A stretch of DNA of 32,367 nucleotides from Clostridia bacterium (lineage in GTDB: Bacteria; Bacillota; Clostridia; Oscillospirales; Acutalibacteraceae): the NCBI GenBank assembly GCA_017437005.1, contig JAFSBZ010000018.1:1-32367 (forward strand), given 5' to 3'. The notes under the pieces are model-generated. The model was not told the origin of the DNA. It searched no databases and saw nothing but the letters and a program-made list of their open reading frames with translations. Shown here piece by piece: positions 17,728 through 25,804 of this stretch. A program made the translations under genes and the position numbers. The stretch's first letter is position 1. Every line of letters starts with the position of its first letter.

Positions 17728-17739
17728 ATTAATTCTCCT

Positions 17740-18102
17740 TTATAAAATCGAAATAATAATACTAATTGACAAAACTACTATATTAATTGTACCGAGCACA
17801 ATTCCTGCTGTTTTCTTTTTAAGATGGCAACCTCTTAAATGAGAGTTAACACCAAAAATAACTGACAAAACTCCAAAAATCATAAAGTACATTGCACGTC
17901 CAAACGCAACTCCAGTAGATTCAAATTTTTTAAAAGCCATTAACAAAACAGGTAAAGAATATACACAACCAATTATCCCTAAAACTAAACTTGCTATTGC
18001 AAATCCTCTACCCTTTTTCTTTAAAGGCATACCACAATGTGGACAGGATTTTGCTTTATCTGAAATTTCTTTGCCACATTCAATGCAATTTATCAATGCC
18101 AT
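17740..18102 (-). CDS. small zinc-ribbon membrane protein inserted in the pyr operon
   Basis: A 120-aa protein with an N-terminal zinc ribbon (CIECGKEISDKAKSCPHCG, residues 6-24, two CxxC knuckles). A basic KKKGRG stretch follows, then about three hydrophobic segments (roughly 33-56, 68-84 and 98-120) like DUF4190-type membrane proteins. The role is unknown; the ribbon would lie in the cytoplasm. It separates pyrF from pyrE on the same strand with no promoter of its own that I can see, and has no evident link to pyrimidine synthesis. A two-hairpin repeat lies immediately upstream. The Shine-Dalgarno GGAGGG (18117-18112) is the edge of that repeat, 9 nt from the ATG. Arrival by insertion together with the repeat is a plausible inference. 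Confidence 0.8.
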   Translation of the reverse strand: MALINCIECGKEISDKAKSCPHCGMPLKKKGRGFAIASLVLGIIGCVYSLPVLLMAFKKFESTGVAFGRAMYFMIFGVLSVIFGVNSHLRGCHLKKKTAGIVLGTINIVVLSISIIISIL

Positions 18103-18111
18103 ATTAAATAT

Positions 18112-18156
18112 CCCTCCACCACTAAAGTGGTCCCCCTCCCTTTAGGCAAGGGAGGC
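18112..18156. repeat. dispersed two-hairpin intergenic repeat (short form)
   Basis: Two adjacent palindromes fill the pyrF to zinc-ribbon gap: ACCACT-AA-AGTGGT (18118-18131) and CCTCCCTT-TAGGC-AAGGGAGG (18135-18155). The layout CCTCCACC...GGTCCCCCT...CCC...GGGAGG...C matches the right end of the element at 31385-31431 (CCTCATCCACCG...CGGTCCCCCTTCTCCC...GGGAGAAGGC). Both are therefore members of one family with conserved architecture but changed hairpin sequences. No T tract follows, so it is not a standard terminator. Confidence 0.8.
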
Positions 18157-18161
18157 AAATA

Positions 18162-18860
18162 TTAACCTATAAATTCAGCAACACAACGCTCGTATGCTGC
18201 AACGGGATCAACGGCGGCAGTAATAGGTCTGCCTACAACAATATAGTCACTACCTATTTTATTTGCCTCGGCAGGTGTCATAACTCGTTTTTGGTCACCG
18301 ATGTCACCATCGGCAAAGCGAACACCAGGAGTAATTGTTAAAAAGTCTGAACCGCAACGCTCGTGAACTTTACCTGCCTCAAGCGGTGAGCAAACTACAC
18401 CGTCAAGACCCGCCTTTTTGGCATTTGATGCATAATGCATAACAACCTCATCAATAGGTTCTTTTATAAGAAGGTCATTTTCCATACTCTCTTGACTTGT
18501 TGAAGTAAGCTGTGTTACCGCAATAAGTAACGGACGAGTACCGTCAGGACGTGTAAGGCCCTCAATTGCAGCCTCCATCATAGCCGTTGTGCCGCTTGCG
18601 TGAAGATTGGTAATATCTACATCAAGATTTGAAAGCACATTCATTGCCTTTTTAACTGTATTTGGAATATCGTGAAGCTTTAAATCCAAAAAGATTTTAT
18701 GTCCACGCTTTTTAATTTCTTTTACAATTGACGGACCTTCGGCATAAAAAAGCTCCATACCAATTTTTACAAATGGTTTACGGCCGGTGAATTTGTCAAG
18801 AAATTCAAAGGTTTTTTCAGCGCTTGCAAAATCACAAGCAATAATTACGTCCTTACCCAT
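18162..18860 (-). CDS. pyrF: orotidine 5'-phosphate decarboxylase
   Basis: A 232-aa OMP decarboxylase making UMP. The catalytic [12 protein letters not shown] motif lies at residues 57-68 (Asp59, Lys61, Asp64), [13 protein letters not shown] is the N-terminal strand, and [15 protein letters not shown] is the phosphate-binding end. Length fits the short subfamily typical of Bacillus and Clostridia. The ATG overlaps the pyrD stop (TAATG), with GGAGGAG within the pyrD end, so translation is coupled. The next gene in the operon is the unrelated zinc-ribbon gene, after a hairpin repeat. Confidence 0.96.
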   Translation of the reverse strand: MGKDVIIACDFASAEKTFEFLDKFTGRKPFVKIGMELFYAEGPSIVKEIKKRGHKIFLDLKLHDIPNTVKKAMNVLSNLDVDITNLHASGTTAMMEAAIEGLTRPDGTRPLLIAVTQLTSTSQESMENDLLIKEPIDEVVMHYASNAKKAGLDGVVCSPLEAGKVHERCGSDFLTITPGVRFADGDIGDQKRVMTPAEANKIGSDYIVVGRPITAAVDPVAAYERCVAEFIG

Positions 18861-19771
18861 TATTTAACTCCTCCTATAATGTCTTTTAAATTATCAATAC
18901 CATATTTGTCCATAGCGCGTGGTAAATCGTTTATAATATCACGGCAAGCGTATGGATTAATTAAGTTTGCGGCGCCAACCTCAACAGCAGTTGCACCCGC
19001 AAGCATCATTTCAATTACATCTTCAGCGCTTGATACGCCACCCATACCAACTACGGGAATATTCACAGCGTGAGCTACTTGATAAACCATTCTAACAGCT
19101 ACAGGAAAAATTGCAGGACCTGAAAAACCGCCCATTTTGTTAGCAATTACAGGCTTACGTGTTTTAAGGTCAATGCGCATACCAAGCATTGTATTTATTA
19201 GGCTTATACCGTCTGCGCCTGCATCTTCACAAGCCTTTGCAATAGCCACAATATCGGTAACATTTGGCGAAAGCTTTACAATAACAGGCTTTGTTGTAAC
19301 CGCCTTAACTGCTTTTACTACTTCAGCAGCAGCCTCAGGGCTTGTACCAAAGCTCATACCACCGCCGTGAACATTAGGACAGCTTACGTTTACTTCAAGC
19401 CAGCCAACCTGAGCTTCTTTATCAAGGAGTTCACAGGTATAAGCGTAATCAGGAACTGCAAAACCACTTATATTTGCCATAACAGGTTTGTTAAAACATT
19501 TACTAAGCTTGGGCAACTCTTCACTAATTACCTTTTCAACACCTGGGTTTTGAAGACCAACAGCATTTATCATACCCGCTGTACACTCGGCAATACGAGG
19601 TGTAGGATTACCAAAACGAGCGTCTTTGGTAGTGCCTTTAAAAGAAAACGTACCAAGAATATTTATGTCATAAAGCTCTGCAAACTCATAACCAAAACCA
19701 AAAGTGCCCGAAGCAGGAATTATAGGGTTATCGATTTCAATTCCACATAGATTAACATTTAATCTTCCCAT
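18860..19771 (-). CDS. pyrD: dihydroorotate dehydrogenase B, catalytic subunit
   Basis: A 303-aa FMN enzyme oxidising dihydroorotate to orotate. The class 1 active-site base is Cys131 in [37 protein letters not shown] and [17 protein letters not shown] are class 1B (NAD-dependent) signatures. The next gene upstream encodes its electron-transfer partner PyrK, overlapping by 13 bp, so the pair forms the PyrDK heterotetramer that passes electrons to NAD. There is no membrane segment, so the enzyme is cytoplasmic. Confidence 0.97.
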   Translation of the reverse strand: MGRLNVNLCGIEIDNPIIPASGTFGFGYEFAELYDINILGTFSFKGTTKDARFGNPTPRIAECTAGMINAVGLQNPGVEKVISEELPKLSKCFNKPVMANISGFAVPDYAYTCELLDKEAQVGWLEVNVSCPNVHGGGMSFGTSPEAAAEVVKAVKAVTTKPVIVKLSPNVTDIVAIAKACEDAGADGISLINTMLGMRIDLKTRKPVIANKMGGFSGPAIFPVAVRMVYQVAHAVNIPVVGMGGVSSAEDVIEMMLAGATAVEVGAANLINPYACRDIINDLPRAMDKYGIDNLKDIIGGVK

Positions 19772-20493
19772 AATATTTCCTCCTTAAGCATTACTGGTCC
19801 ATCTTTACAAATACGCTTATAGCCTGCAATTGTTTTGCAACTGCAACCCATACAAGCGCCAAAGCCGCAACCCATACGCTCTTCAAAGCTCATCTGACCG
19901 CCGGTGGTAGAAGTTTTGTATATTGCTTTAAGCATAGGTTCGGGACCACAGGTGTAAAAGTATGTGTAGTTTTCAGGATAAGCGTTTGTAACAAAACCTT
20001 TTACACCGTAACTGCCGTCAACAGTTGTAACGGTAACGTCACAACCCAAGGATTTAAATTCTTGCTCATAAAAAACTTCATCTTTATTATTAAAACCAAG
20101 TATAACCGAAACCTGCTTACCTTGCTTTATAAGCTCTTTTGCGAGCATATAAAGCGGTGGTACACCTACGCCGCCGCCGAGCAAGAGAGGTCTTTCACCC
20201 GAAAGTGATAAATCGTATCCATTACCAAGTCCTGTAAGTACGTCCAATATTTCACCAACAGCCATTTTTGACATTTGCTCTGTTCCCTTGCCGACAACCT
20301 TGTATATGATTGTGACGGTTTGTTCATCACAATCGCATACAGATATCGGTCGACGAAGAAAAAGACCGTCAAGCTGAATATTTATAAACTGTCCGCAAGC
20401 AGTAATATCAGAAGTATCGCCCTTTAGTATCATTTTGTAAACATTATCGGTTAGTTTTTGATTTTCTAAAATAGTAAAAATACCTTGTTTCAT
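19759..20493 (-). CDS. pyrK: dihydroorotate dehydrogenase B, electron-transfer subunit
   Basis: A 244-aa flavoprotein of the ferredoxin-reductase type. The FAD-binding barrel includes FINIQLDGLFLRRPISVCD (RRPxS motif), and the NAD-binding half begins LLLGGGVGVPPLYMLAKEL. The C-terminus carries the [2Fe-2S] ligands at Cys209, Cys214, Cys217 and Cys229 in CGFGACMGCSCK...RICKDGP. It links PyrD to NAD. It starts 9 bp after the carB stop and overlaps pyrD by 13 bp. Confidence 0.96.
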   Translation of the reverse strand: MKQGIFTILENQKLTDNVYKMILKGDTSDITACGQFINIQLDGLFLRRPISVCDCDEQTVTIIYKVVGKGTEQMSKMAVGEILDVLTGLGNGYDLSLSGERPLLLGGGVGVPPLYMLAKELIKQGKQVSVILGFNNKDEVFYEQEFKSLGCDVTVTTVDGSYGVKGFVTNAYPENYTYFYTCGPEPMLKAIYKTSTTGGQMSFEERMGCGFGACMGCSCKTIAGYKRICKDGPVMLKEEILWED

Positions 20494-20502
20494 TATAAAC
20501 CT

Positions 20503-23500
20503 CTATGCGTCAATTGTAGATATTGTAAGTGTTGTTTCCTCTAAAACATCAAGTAAAACTCTTACAGTATCAAGCGAAGTAAATATTGTTACGTTGTTTT
20601 CAGTAGCAAGGCGACGAATTTGATGACCATCGCTGTCCTGTGTAGAAGCACCAATGTCTTTTGTGTTAATAACGTAAGCAATATGTCCTTGTCTTATAGC
20701 ATCAGGAATTTCATCAGCATCTTCACTAATCTTTTTAAGCACGTGTGTGCGAATACCGTTTTCTTTTAAGAATGCCGCTGTACCTGATGTTGCTTGAATA
20801 TTAAATCCAAGATTATAAAAACGGCGAATAAGCGGTAATGCCTCTTCCTTGTCCTTATCGGCAACGGTTACAAATACTGTACCATAATTTTGCAAATGAG
20901 TACCCGATGCTTGAAGCGCCTTATATAGTGCGCGGTTAAGCTTATCATCGTAACCAATCGCTTCACCTGTAGATTTCATTTCTGGCGAAAGATAAGCATC
21001 AAGTCCCTTGATTTTATTAAATGAGAATACAGGAACCTTTACATAGTAACGATTTTTTTCTTCAGGATAAAGGCAGAATATTCCCTGCTCTTTAAGTGAT
21101 TTACCAAGAATAACCTCTGTAGCTATATCAGCAAGTGAATAGCCGGTTGATTTTGAAAGGAACGGCACAGTTCTTGAGGAACGTGGATTAACCTCGATAA
21201 TGTAAACATTATCATTTTCATCAACAATAAACTGAATATTATATAGACCAACTATTCCAATACCAAGACCTAACTTTTTAGAATATTCAAGAATTGTTCC
21301 ACGCACCTTGTCAGAAATACTAAAGGTTGGATAAACACTTATTGAGTCACCAGAGTGAATACCGGTTCGCTCAACAAGCTCCATAATACCGGGAACAAAT
21401 ACATCACGTCCGTCACAAATAGCATCAACCTCTACCTCTTTACCCTGAATATACTTATCAACAAGTACAGGCTTATCGGCATCTATTTCAACAGCAGTTT
21501 TAAGATAATGACGAAGCTGTTCTTCGTTAGATACTATCTGCATAGCACGTCCACCAAGTACAAAGCTTGGGCGAACGAGAACAGGATAACCTATTTCTGC
21601 AGCAGCGGCTACGCCATCTTCAATTTTGGTTACAGCCTTACCCTTTGGTTGCGGAATGTTAAGCTCCTGTAAAATCTTTTCAAAGCTATCACGATTCTCG
21701 GCGCGCTCAATCGCTTCGCAATCGGTACCAATAATCTTTACTCCACGGTCCATAAGAGGCTGAGCTAAGTTAATAGCCGTTTGACCACCTAAAGAAGCAA
21801 CAACGCCCTCGGGTTGCTCAAAATCTATAATATTCATTACATCTTCCGGTGTAAGTGGTTCAAAATATAGCTTATCTGCGGTTGTATAGTCGGTTGAAAC
21901 GGTTTCGGGGTTATTGTTGATAATAATAGCTTCGTAACCTGATTTTTTAATTGTTGATACAGCATGTACGGTTGAATAGTCAAACTCAACACCCTGACCT
22001 ATACGAATAGGACCAGCGCCTAATACTACGATTTTCTTTTTATCGGTTAAAACTGATGTGTTTTCACCGTGATATGAAGAGTAGAAATATGGAATATATG
22101 CGTTTGTATGACAGGTATCTACCATACGGAAAACAGGTGTAAGCTTGTTTTCTTTACGGAAATTATAAACCTCAATTTCGCTGCAATCCCACATTCTTGC
22201 AACATACTTATCAGAAAATCCCATTTTCTTAGCCTCACGCAATATATCATGGTTGCGTGGATTTTCTTTTAAGTTTCTTTCCATATCAATGATACGTTTT
22301 ACAGCCTCAAGGAAAAAGGCAGTAATTTTTGTAATATTATGAATCTCTTCTACTGTAGCACCACGATAAAGTAATTCAGCTATTGCAAATAGATTGTCAT
22401 CTCTAAATTCGCTAATATATACTTTAAGTTCATCATCACTCATATTATCAAATTTGCTATGATAAAGATGATTTACACCAATTTCAAGTGAGCGGGTACC
22501 TTTAAGAAGACTTTCTTCTAAAGTAGTACCTATACCCATTACCTCGCCCGTTGCCTTCATTTGTGTACCAAGAACATTGTAAGCTGTAGTAAATTTATCA
22601 AATGGAAAACGTGGAAGTTTAGTAATAACATAATCAAGTCTTGGCTCAAAAGCAGCAGTTGTATTAGCAATTTTAATTTCCTCAAGCGACATACCAACAG
22701 CAATTTTAGCAGTAACACGCGCAATTGGATAACCCGATGCTTTTGATGCAAGAGCTGATGAACGAGATACACGAGGATTAACCTCTATAAGATAATAGTT
22801 ACTTGAATTAGGATCTAATGCAAACTGAACATTGCATCCACCCTCAATTTTAAGCTCACGAATAATCTTTATGGCGCTATCGTTAAGCATTTTAAGATCA
22901 TGATCGTTAAGTGTCATAATAGGGGCAACAACCAACGAGTCACCAGTATGAACACCAACAGGGTCGATGTTTTCCATACCACAAATAGTGATTGCGTGGT
23001 CGTTAGAGTCACGCATTACTTCAAATTCGATTTCCTTATAACCTTTAACGCTCTTTTCGATAAGCACCTGATGTACAGGAGAAAGCTTAAACGCGTTAAG
23101 ACCTACCTCTACAAGTTCTTCCTCGTTATTAGCAAAGCCGCCGCCTGTACCACCCAAGGTAAATGCAGGACGAAGAACTACAGGATAGCCTATTCTATTG
23201 GCGGCCTCCTTTGCTTCTTCAATACTATAGGTTATTTCAGATGGGATGACCGGCTCGCCTATAGATTCGCACATTTCCTTAAATAGTTCGCGGTCCTCAG
23301 CGCGCTCGATACTATCACGCGAAGTACCAAGAAGCTCAACACCACATTCCTTTAAAATTCCCTTTTCTTCAAGCTGCATTGCAAGGTTAAGACCGGTTTG
23401 TCCACCAATACCGGGAACTATAGCATCAGGACGCTCGTAGCGTAATATTTTTGCCATATATTCAAGAGTAAGAGGCTCCATATAAACCTTATCTGCAATT

Positions 23501-23676
23501 GATGTATCGGTCATAATTGTTGCAGGGTTAGAGTTACAAAGAATTACCTCGTATCCCTCTTCTTTAAGAGCCAAACACGCCTGAGTACCTGCATAGTCAA
23601 ACTCTGCTGCCTGACCTATAACAATAGGACCAGAGCCGATAATCAAAACCTTTTTTATGTCTGTTCTTTTAGCCAT
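20503..23676 (-). CDS. carB: carbamoyl-phosphate synthase, large subunit
   Basis: A 1057-aa CarB of normal length. Two homologous ATP-grasp halves start at KVLIIGSGPIVIGQAAEFDY and KIVVLGAGPIRIGQGVEFDY; each has its glycine loop (GGTGGGFAN and LGGRAMQIV). The C-terminal methylglyoxal-synthase-like domain, about the last 130 residues, normally binds the UMP effector. CarB makes carbamoyl phosphate from bicarbonate, two ATP and ammonia supplied by the glutaminase subunit CarA. carA, usually next to carB, is absent from this operon and window. The gene overlaps pyrC by 8 bp. Confidence 0.97.
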   Translation of the reverse strand: MAKRTDIKKVLIIGSGPIVIGQAAEFDYAGTQACLALKEEGYEVILCNSNPATIMTDTSIADKVYMEPLTLEYMAKILRYERPDAIVPGIGGQTGLNLAMQLEEKGILKECGVELLGTSRDSIERAEDRELFKEMCESIGEPVIPSEITYSIEEAKEAANRIGYPVVLRPAFTLGGTGGGFANNEEELVEVGLNAFKLSPVHQVLIEKSVKGYKEIEFEVMRDSNDHAITICGMENIDPVGVHTGDSLVVAPIMTLNDHDLKMLNDSAIKIIRELKIEGGCNVQFALDPNSSNYYLIEVNPRVSRSSALASKASGYPIARVTAKIAVGMSLEEIKIANTTAAFEPRLDYVITKLPRFPFDKFTTAYNVLGTQMKATGEVMGIGTTLEESLLKGTRSLEIGVNHLYHSKFDNMSDDELKVYISEFRDDNLFAIAELLYRGATVEEIHNITKITAFFLEAVKRIIDMERNLKENPRNHDILREAKKMGFSDKYVARMWDCSEIEVYNFRKENKLTPVFRMVDTCHTNAYIPYFYSSYHGENTSVLTDKKKIVVLGAGPIRIGQGVEFDYSTVHAVSTIKKSGYEAIIINNNPETVSTDYTTADKLYFEPLTPEDVMNIIDFEQPEGVVASLGGQTAINLAQPLMDRGVKIIGTDCEAIERAENRDSFEKILQELNIPQPKGKAVTKIEDGVAAAAEIGYPVLVRPSFVLGGRAMQIVSNEEQLRHYLKTAVEIDADKPVLVDKYIQGKEVEVDAICDGRDVFVPGIMELVERTGIHSGDSISVYPTFSISDKVRGTILEYSKKLGLGIGIVGLYNIQFIVDENDNVYIIEVNPRSSRTVPFLSKSTGYSLADIATEVILGKSLKEQGIFCLYPEEKNRYYVKVPVFSFNKIKGLDAYLSPEMKSTGEAIGYDDKLNRALYKALQASGTHLQNYGTVFVTVADKDKEEALPLIRRFYNLGFNIQATSGTAAFLKENGIRTHVLKKISEDADEIPDAIRQGHIAYVINTKDIGASTQDSDGHQIRRLATENNVTIFTSLDTVRVLLDVLEETTLTISTIDA

Positions 23677-24919
23677 TTTTTATTTCCTCCTGAATATATA
23701 TTGAATTATCTTTATATACTATTTTACCGCCACATACCGTTAAACAGCATTTACCGTAAAGCTCATAATTTTCAAACGGCATTGCCTTTCCCTGTGATAT
23801 AAAATCGTCCGGCTTTACAATAATTTTGTTATCAAGCCGCCAAATTGAATAATCACTATTACTAAGCGGTATATTAAATCGTTTACGTGCGTTAAAGCAC
23901 AATAAATCAAGTAATTTTTCAAGCGTAATAATATTTGTTTTTACAAAGTAAGTGTACATTAGTTGAAAAGCTGTTTCAATACCTACAATACCAAATGCAC
24001 TTTTTTCGAGCCCTTTAGACTTTTCCTCTGCGCTATGTGGTGCGTGGTCGGTCGCTATCATATCAATCGTGCCGTCTTTAATGCCCTCAATCAAAGCTAA
24101 TCTATCTTCGCGTGAGCGAAGCGGCGGATTCATTTTAAACCTTCCGTCCTCTTGCAAGTCGCTATCATCAAGTATCAAATAATGAGGACCCGTTTCGCAA
24201 GTAACGTCAAGTCCCTCGGCTTTTGCTTTGCGTATGAGTTCAACGCTTTCCTTGCACGAAATATGGCACACGTGATACGCGCAACCCGTTTCTTTTACAA
24301 GCTCTAAATCGCGTTTTATGGGGCCCCATTCGCTCTCAGAGCATATTCCCCTATGGCCGTGATTTTTTGCATATTCGCCGTCGTGAATATAACCGCCGTG
24401 TAAAAGCGAGTTATCTTCACAATGAGCTACTATAATTTTACCCAAGGATTTTGCTTTAATCATAGCTTCACGCATAAGCTCGCGTGACTGCACACCGCGA
24501 CCGTCATCCGAAAAAGCAATGCAATCGTTTGCCATTCCCCTCATATCAGACAACTCTTCGCCACGTTGACCAACTGTAATCGAAGCATACGGATACACGT
24601 TTATAACCGCACCATTTTTAATGAGCTTTAATTGCTCTGACAAATGTTCAACGCTGTCAGGCACAGGATTAAGATTTGGCATTGTACATACGGCAGTATA
24701 TCCGCCGTGAGCCGCCGCGCGCGAACCTGAGAGGATTGTTTCTTTATAAGAAAAACCCGGTTCACGAAAATGCACATGCACATCGCAAAAACCGGGTAAA
24801 ATACAATAATTATTTTTTGTATCAGCCAAAAGAGAAGACAAAACCGCCTTGTCTATCGTGGGGACAAAGCTTGTAAGAAATTCAGGTTTATATAGATTTT
24901 TTTGAGTAATTGTTGACAT
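23669..24919 (-). CDS. pyrC: dihydroorotase
   Basis: A 416-aa zinc amidohydrolase of the class I (Bacillus-type) dihydroorotases. LPGFCDVHVHFREPGFSYKET provides the His-x-His metal site. The His of IVAHCED, the CHISCKESVELIRKAK segment, and the catalytic Asp of MIATDHAPHSAEEK follow in order. The open frame extends 17 codons further to a TTG, but that codon lies only about 11 bp after the -10 box and has no ribosome site. I chose the ATG at 24919, which has GGAAGG 7 nt upstream. It is the first gene of the pyr operon and closes carbamoyl-aspartate to dihydroorotate. Confidence 0.95.
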   Translation of the reverse strand: MSTITQKNLYKPEFLTSFVPTIDKAVLSSLLADTKNNYCILPGFCDVHVHFREPGFSYKETILSGSRAAAHGGYTAVCTMPNLNPVPDSVEHLSEQLKLIKNGAVINVYPYASITVGQRGEELSDMRGMANDCIAFSDDGRGVQSRELMREAMIKAKSLGKIIVAHCEDNSLLHGGYIHDGEYAKNHGHRGICSESEWGPIKRDLELVKETGCAYHVCHISCKESVELIRKAKAEGLDVTCETGPHYLILDDSDLQEDGRFKMNPPLRSREDRLALIEGIKDGTIDMIATDHAPHSAEEKSKGLEKSAFGIVGIETAFQLMYTYFVKTNIITLEKLLDLLCFNARKRFNIPLSNSDYSIWRLDNKIIVKPDDFISQGKAMPFENYELYGKCCLTVCGGKIVYKDNSIYIQEEIKNG

Positions 24920-24980
24920 AACAAAACCTTCCTTTCCACTTATAAAAAGCCATAGCCTAAACTTGCTCAATTTATCTTAT

Positions 24981-25009
24981 ATATTACCATAATCAATATT
25001 TATTGTCAA
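24981..25009 (-). promoter_or_regulatory. sigma-A-type promoter of the pyrimidine operon
   Basis: On the minus strand TTGACA (25009-25004) and TAATAT (24986-24981) are 17 bp apart. The expected leader to the pyrC ATG is about 55 nt. I see no terminator/antiterminator pair and no PyrR-type binding loop in it, so the attenuation used in Bacillus pyr operons does not appear to operate at this site. Confidence 0.8.
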
Positions 25010-25088
25010 TTAAAAAATCAACAAAAAAATGTATAAATTTTGATTAATTCTCTTCCCTGTTTCATATAAATTTTACAAGGGGGATTTT

Positions 25089-25766
25089 ATGTTTTTTCAA
25101 ATTTTAATTCAAATTGTATCTAACTTGTTTTATATGGCGTTACACGTAACGACTGGTGGTTCTTTTCCGCCGCCGTTATCAGCAAAGCGCGAAACCGAAC
25201 TGCTTATTTTAAAAGAACAAGGTGATGAAAATGCCAAAAACAAGCTTATAGAGCACAATCTTCGTCTTGTTGCTCACGTAGTAAAAAAATACTACACCGA
25301 TGATGACCAAGACGATTTAATCTCTATAGGCACAATTGGTTTAATAAAGGCGGTAAATACATTTAAAAGCGATAAAAAAATAAGGCTTGCAACCTATGCC
25401 GCGCGTTGTATAGAAAATGAAATTTTAATGCATTTTAGAAGCAACAAAAAATATGCGCAAGATGTTTACATAAGCGACCCGATTGATACCGATAAAAACG
25501 GAAATACACTAACGCTTATAGATATTATTGCTGATGAAGGTAACATTGAAGACGAAATTGATACAAAGATAAAGGTTGAAAAGTTGCGTAAAATATTGGG
25601 TACAACGCTTGATAATCGCGAGCTTGAAATTATTAAAATGCGATATGGAATTGGCGGCACAAAAGAATTAACACAACGCGAAATATCAAAAAAATTAGGA
25701 ATTTCACGAAGCTATGTGTCACGTATAGAAACAGCAGCGCTTAATAAATTAAGAAATAAATTTTAA
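25089..25766 (+). CDS. sigK: sporulation sigma factor sigma-K, with pro-sequence
   Basis: A 225-aa late mother-cell sigma factor. The hydrophobic N-terminus (FFQILIQIVSNLFYMAL) followed by FPPPLS matches the pro-sequence of Bacillus pro-sigma-K, removed by the SpoIVFB protease. Region 2 has NKLIEHNLRLVAHVVKKYY, DLISIGTIGLIKAV and LATYAARCIENEILMHFR, nearly identical to SigK. Region 4 ends with REISKKLGISRSYVSRIETAALNKL as the -35 recognition helix. The frame is intact, with no skin-type interruption. AAGGGGG lies 5 nt before the ATG. A CATATAAA at 25063-25070 resembles a sigma-E -10 box, but no matching -35 is clear. It is the only plus-strand gene here, divergent from the pyr operon. Confidence 0.95.
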   Translation: MFFQILIQIVSNLFYMALHVTTGGSFPPPLSAKRETELLILKEQGDENAKNKLIEHNLRLVAHVVKKYYTDDDQDDLISIGTIGLIKAVNTFKSDKKIRLATYAARCIENEILMHFRSNKKYAQDVYISDPIDTDKNGNTLTLIDIIADEGNIEDEIDTKIKVEKLRKILGTTLDNRELEIIKMRYGIGGTKELTQREISKKLGISRSYVSRIETAALNKLRNKF

Positions 25767-25767
25767 T

Positions 25768-25800
25768 AAAAAAATGAGTCCCGAAGGACTCATTTTTTTA
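25768..25800. terminator. bidirectional terminator between sigK and the GH16-like gene
   Basis: An 11-bp perfect stem (AAAATGAGTCC at 25771-25781 with GGACTCATTTT at 25786-25796) with a CGAA loop has T tracts on both strands. It lies directly after the sigK stop and directly after the stop of the convergent large gene, so it should end both transcripts. Confidence 0.92.
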
Positions 25801-25804
25801 TTTT

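Noticed and set aside
18112-18156. Rho-independent terminator between pyrF and the zinc-ribbon gene
   Set aside because: The stems are strong, but neither strand has a T tract after them, and the genes downstream need the same transcript.
24920-24970. 17-codon N-terminal extension of dihydroorotase from a TTG
   Set aside because: It would start almost at the expected transcription start with no ribosome site, while the ATG at 24919 has a clear one.
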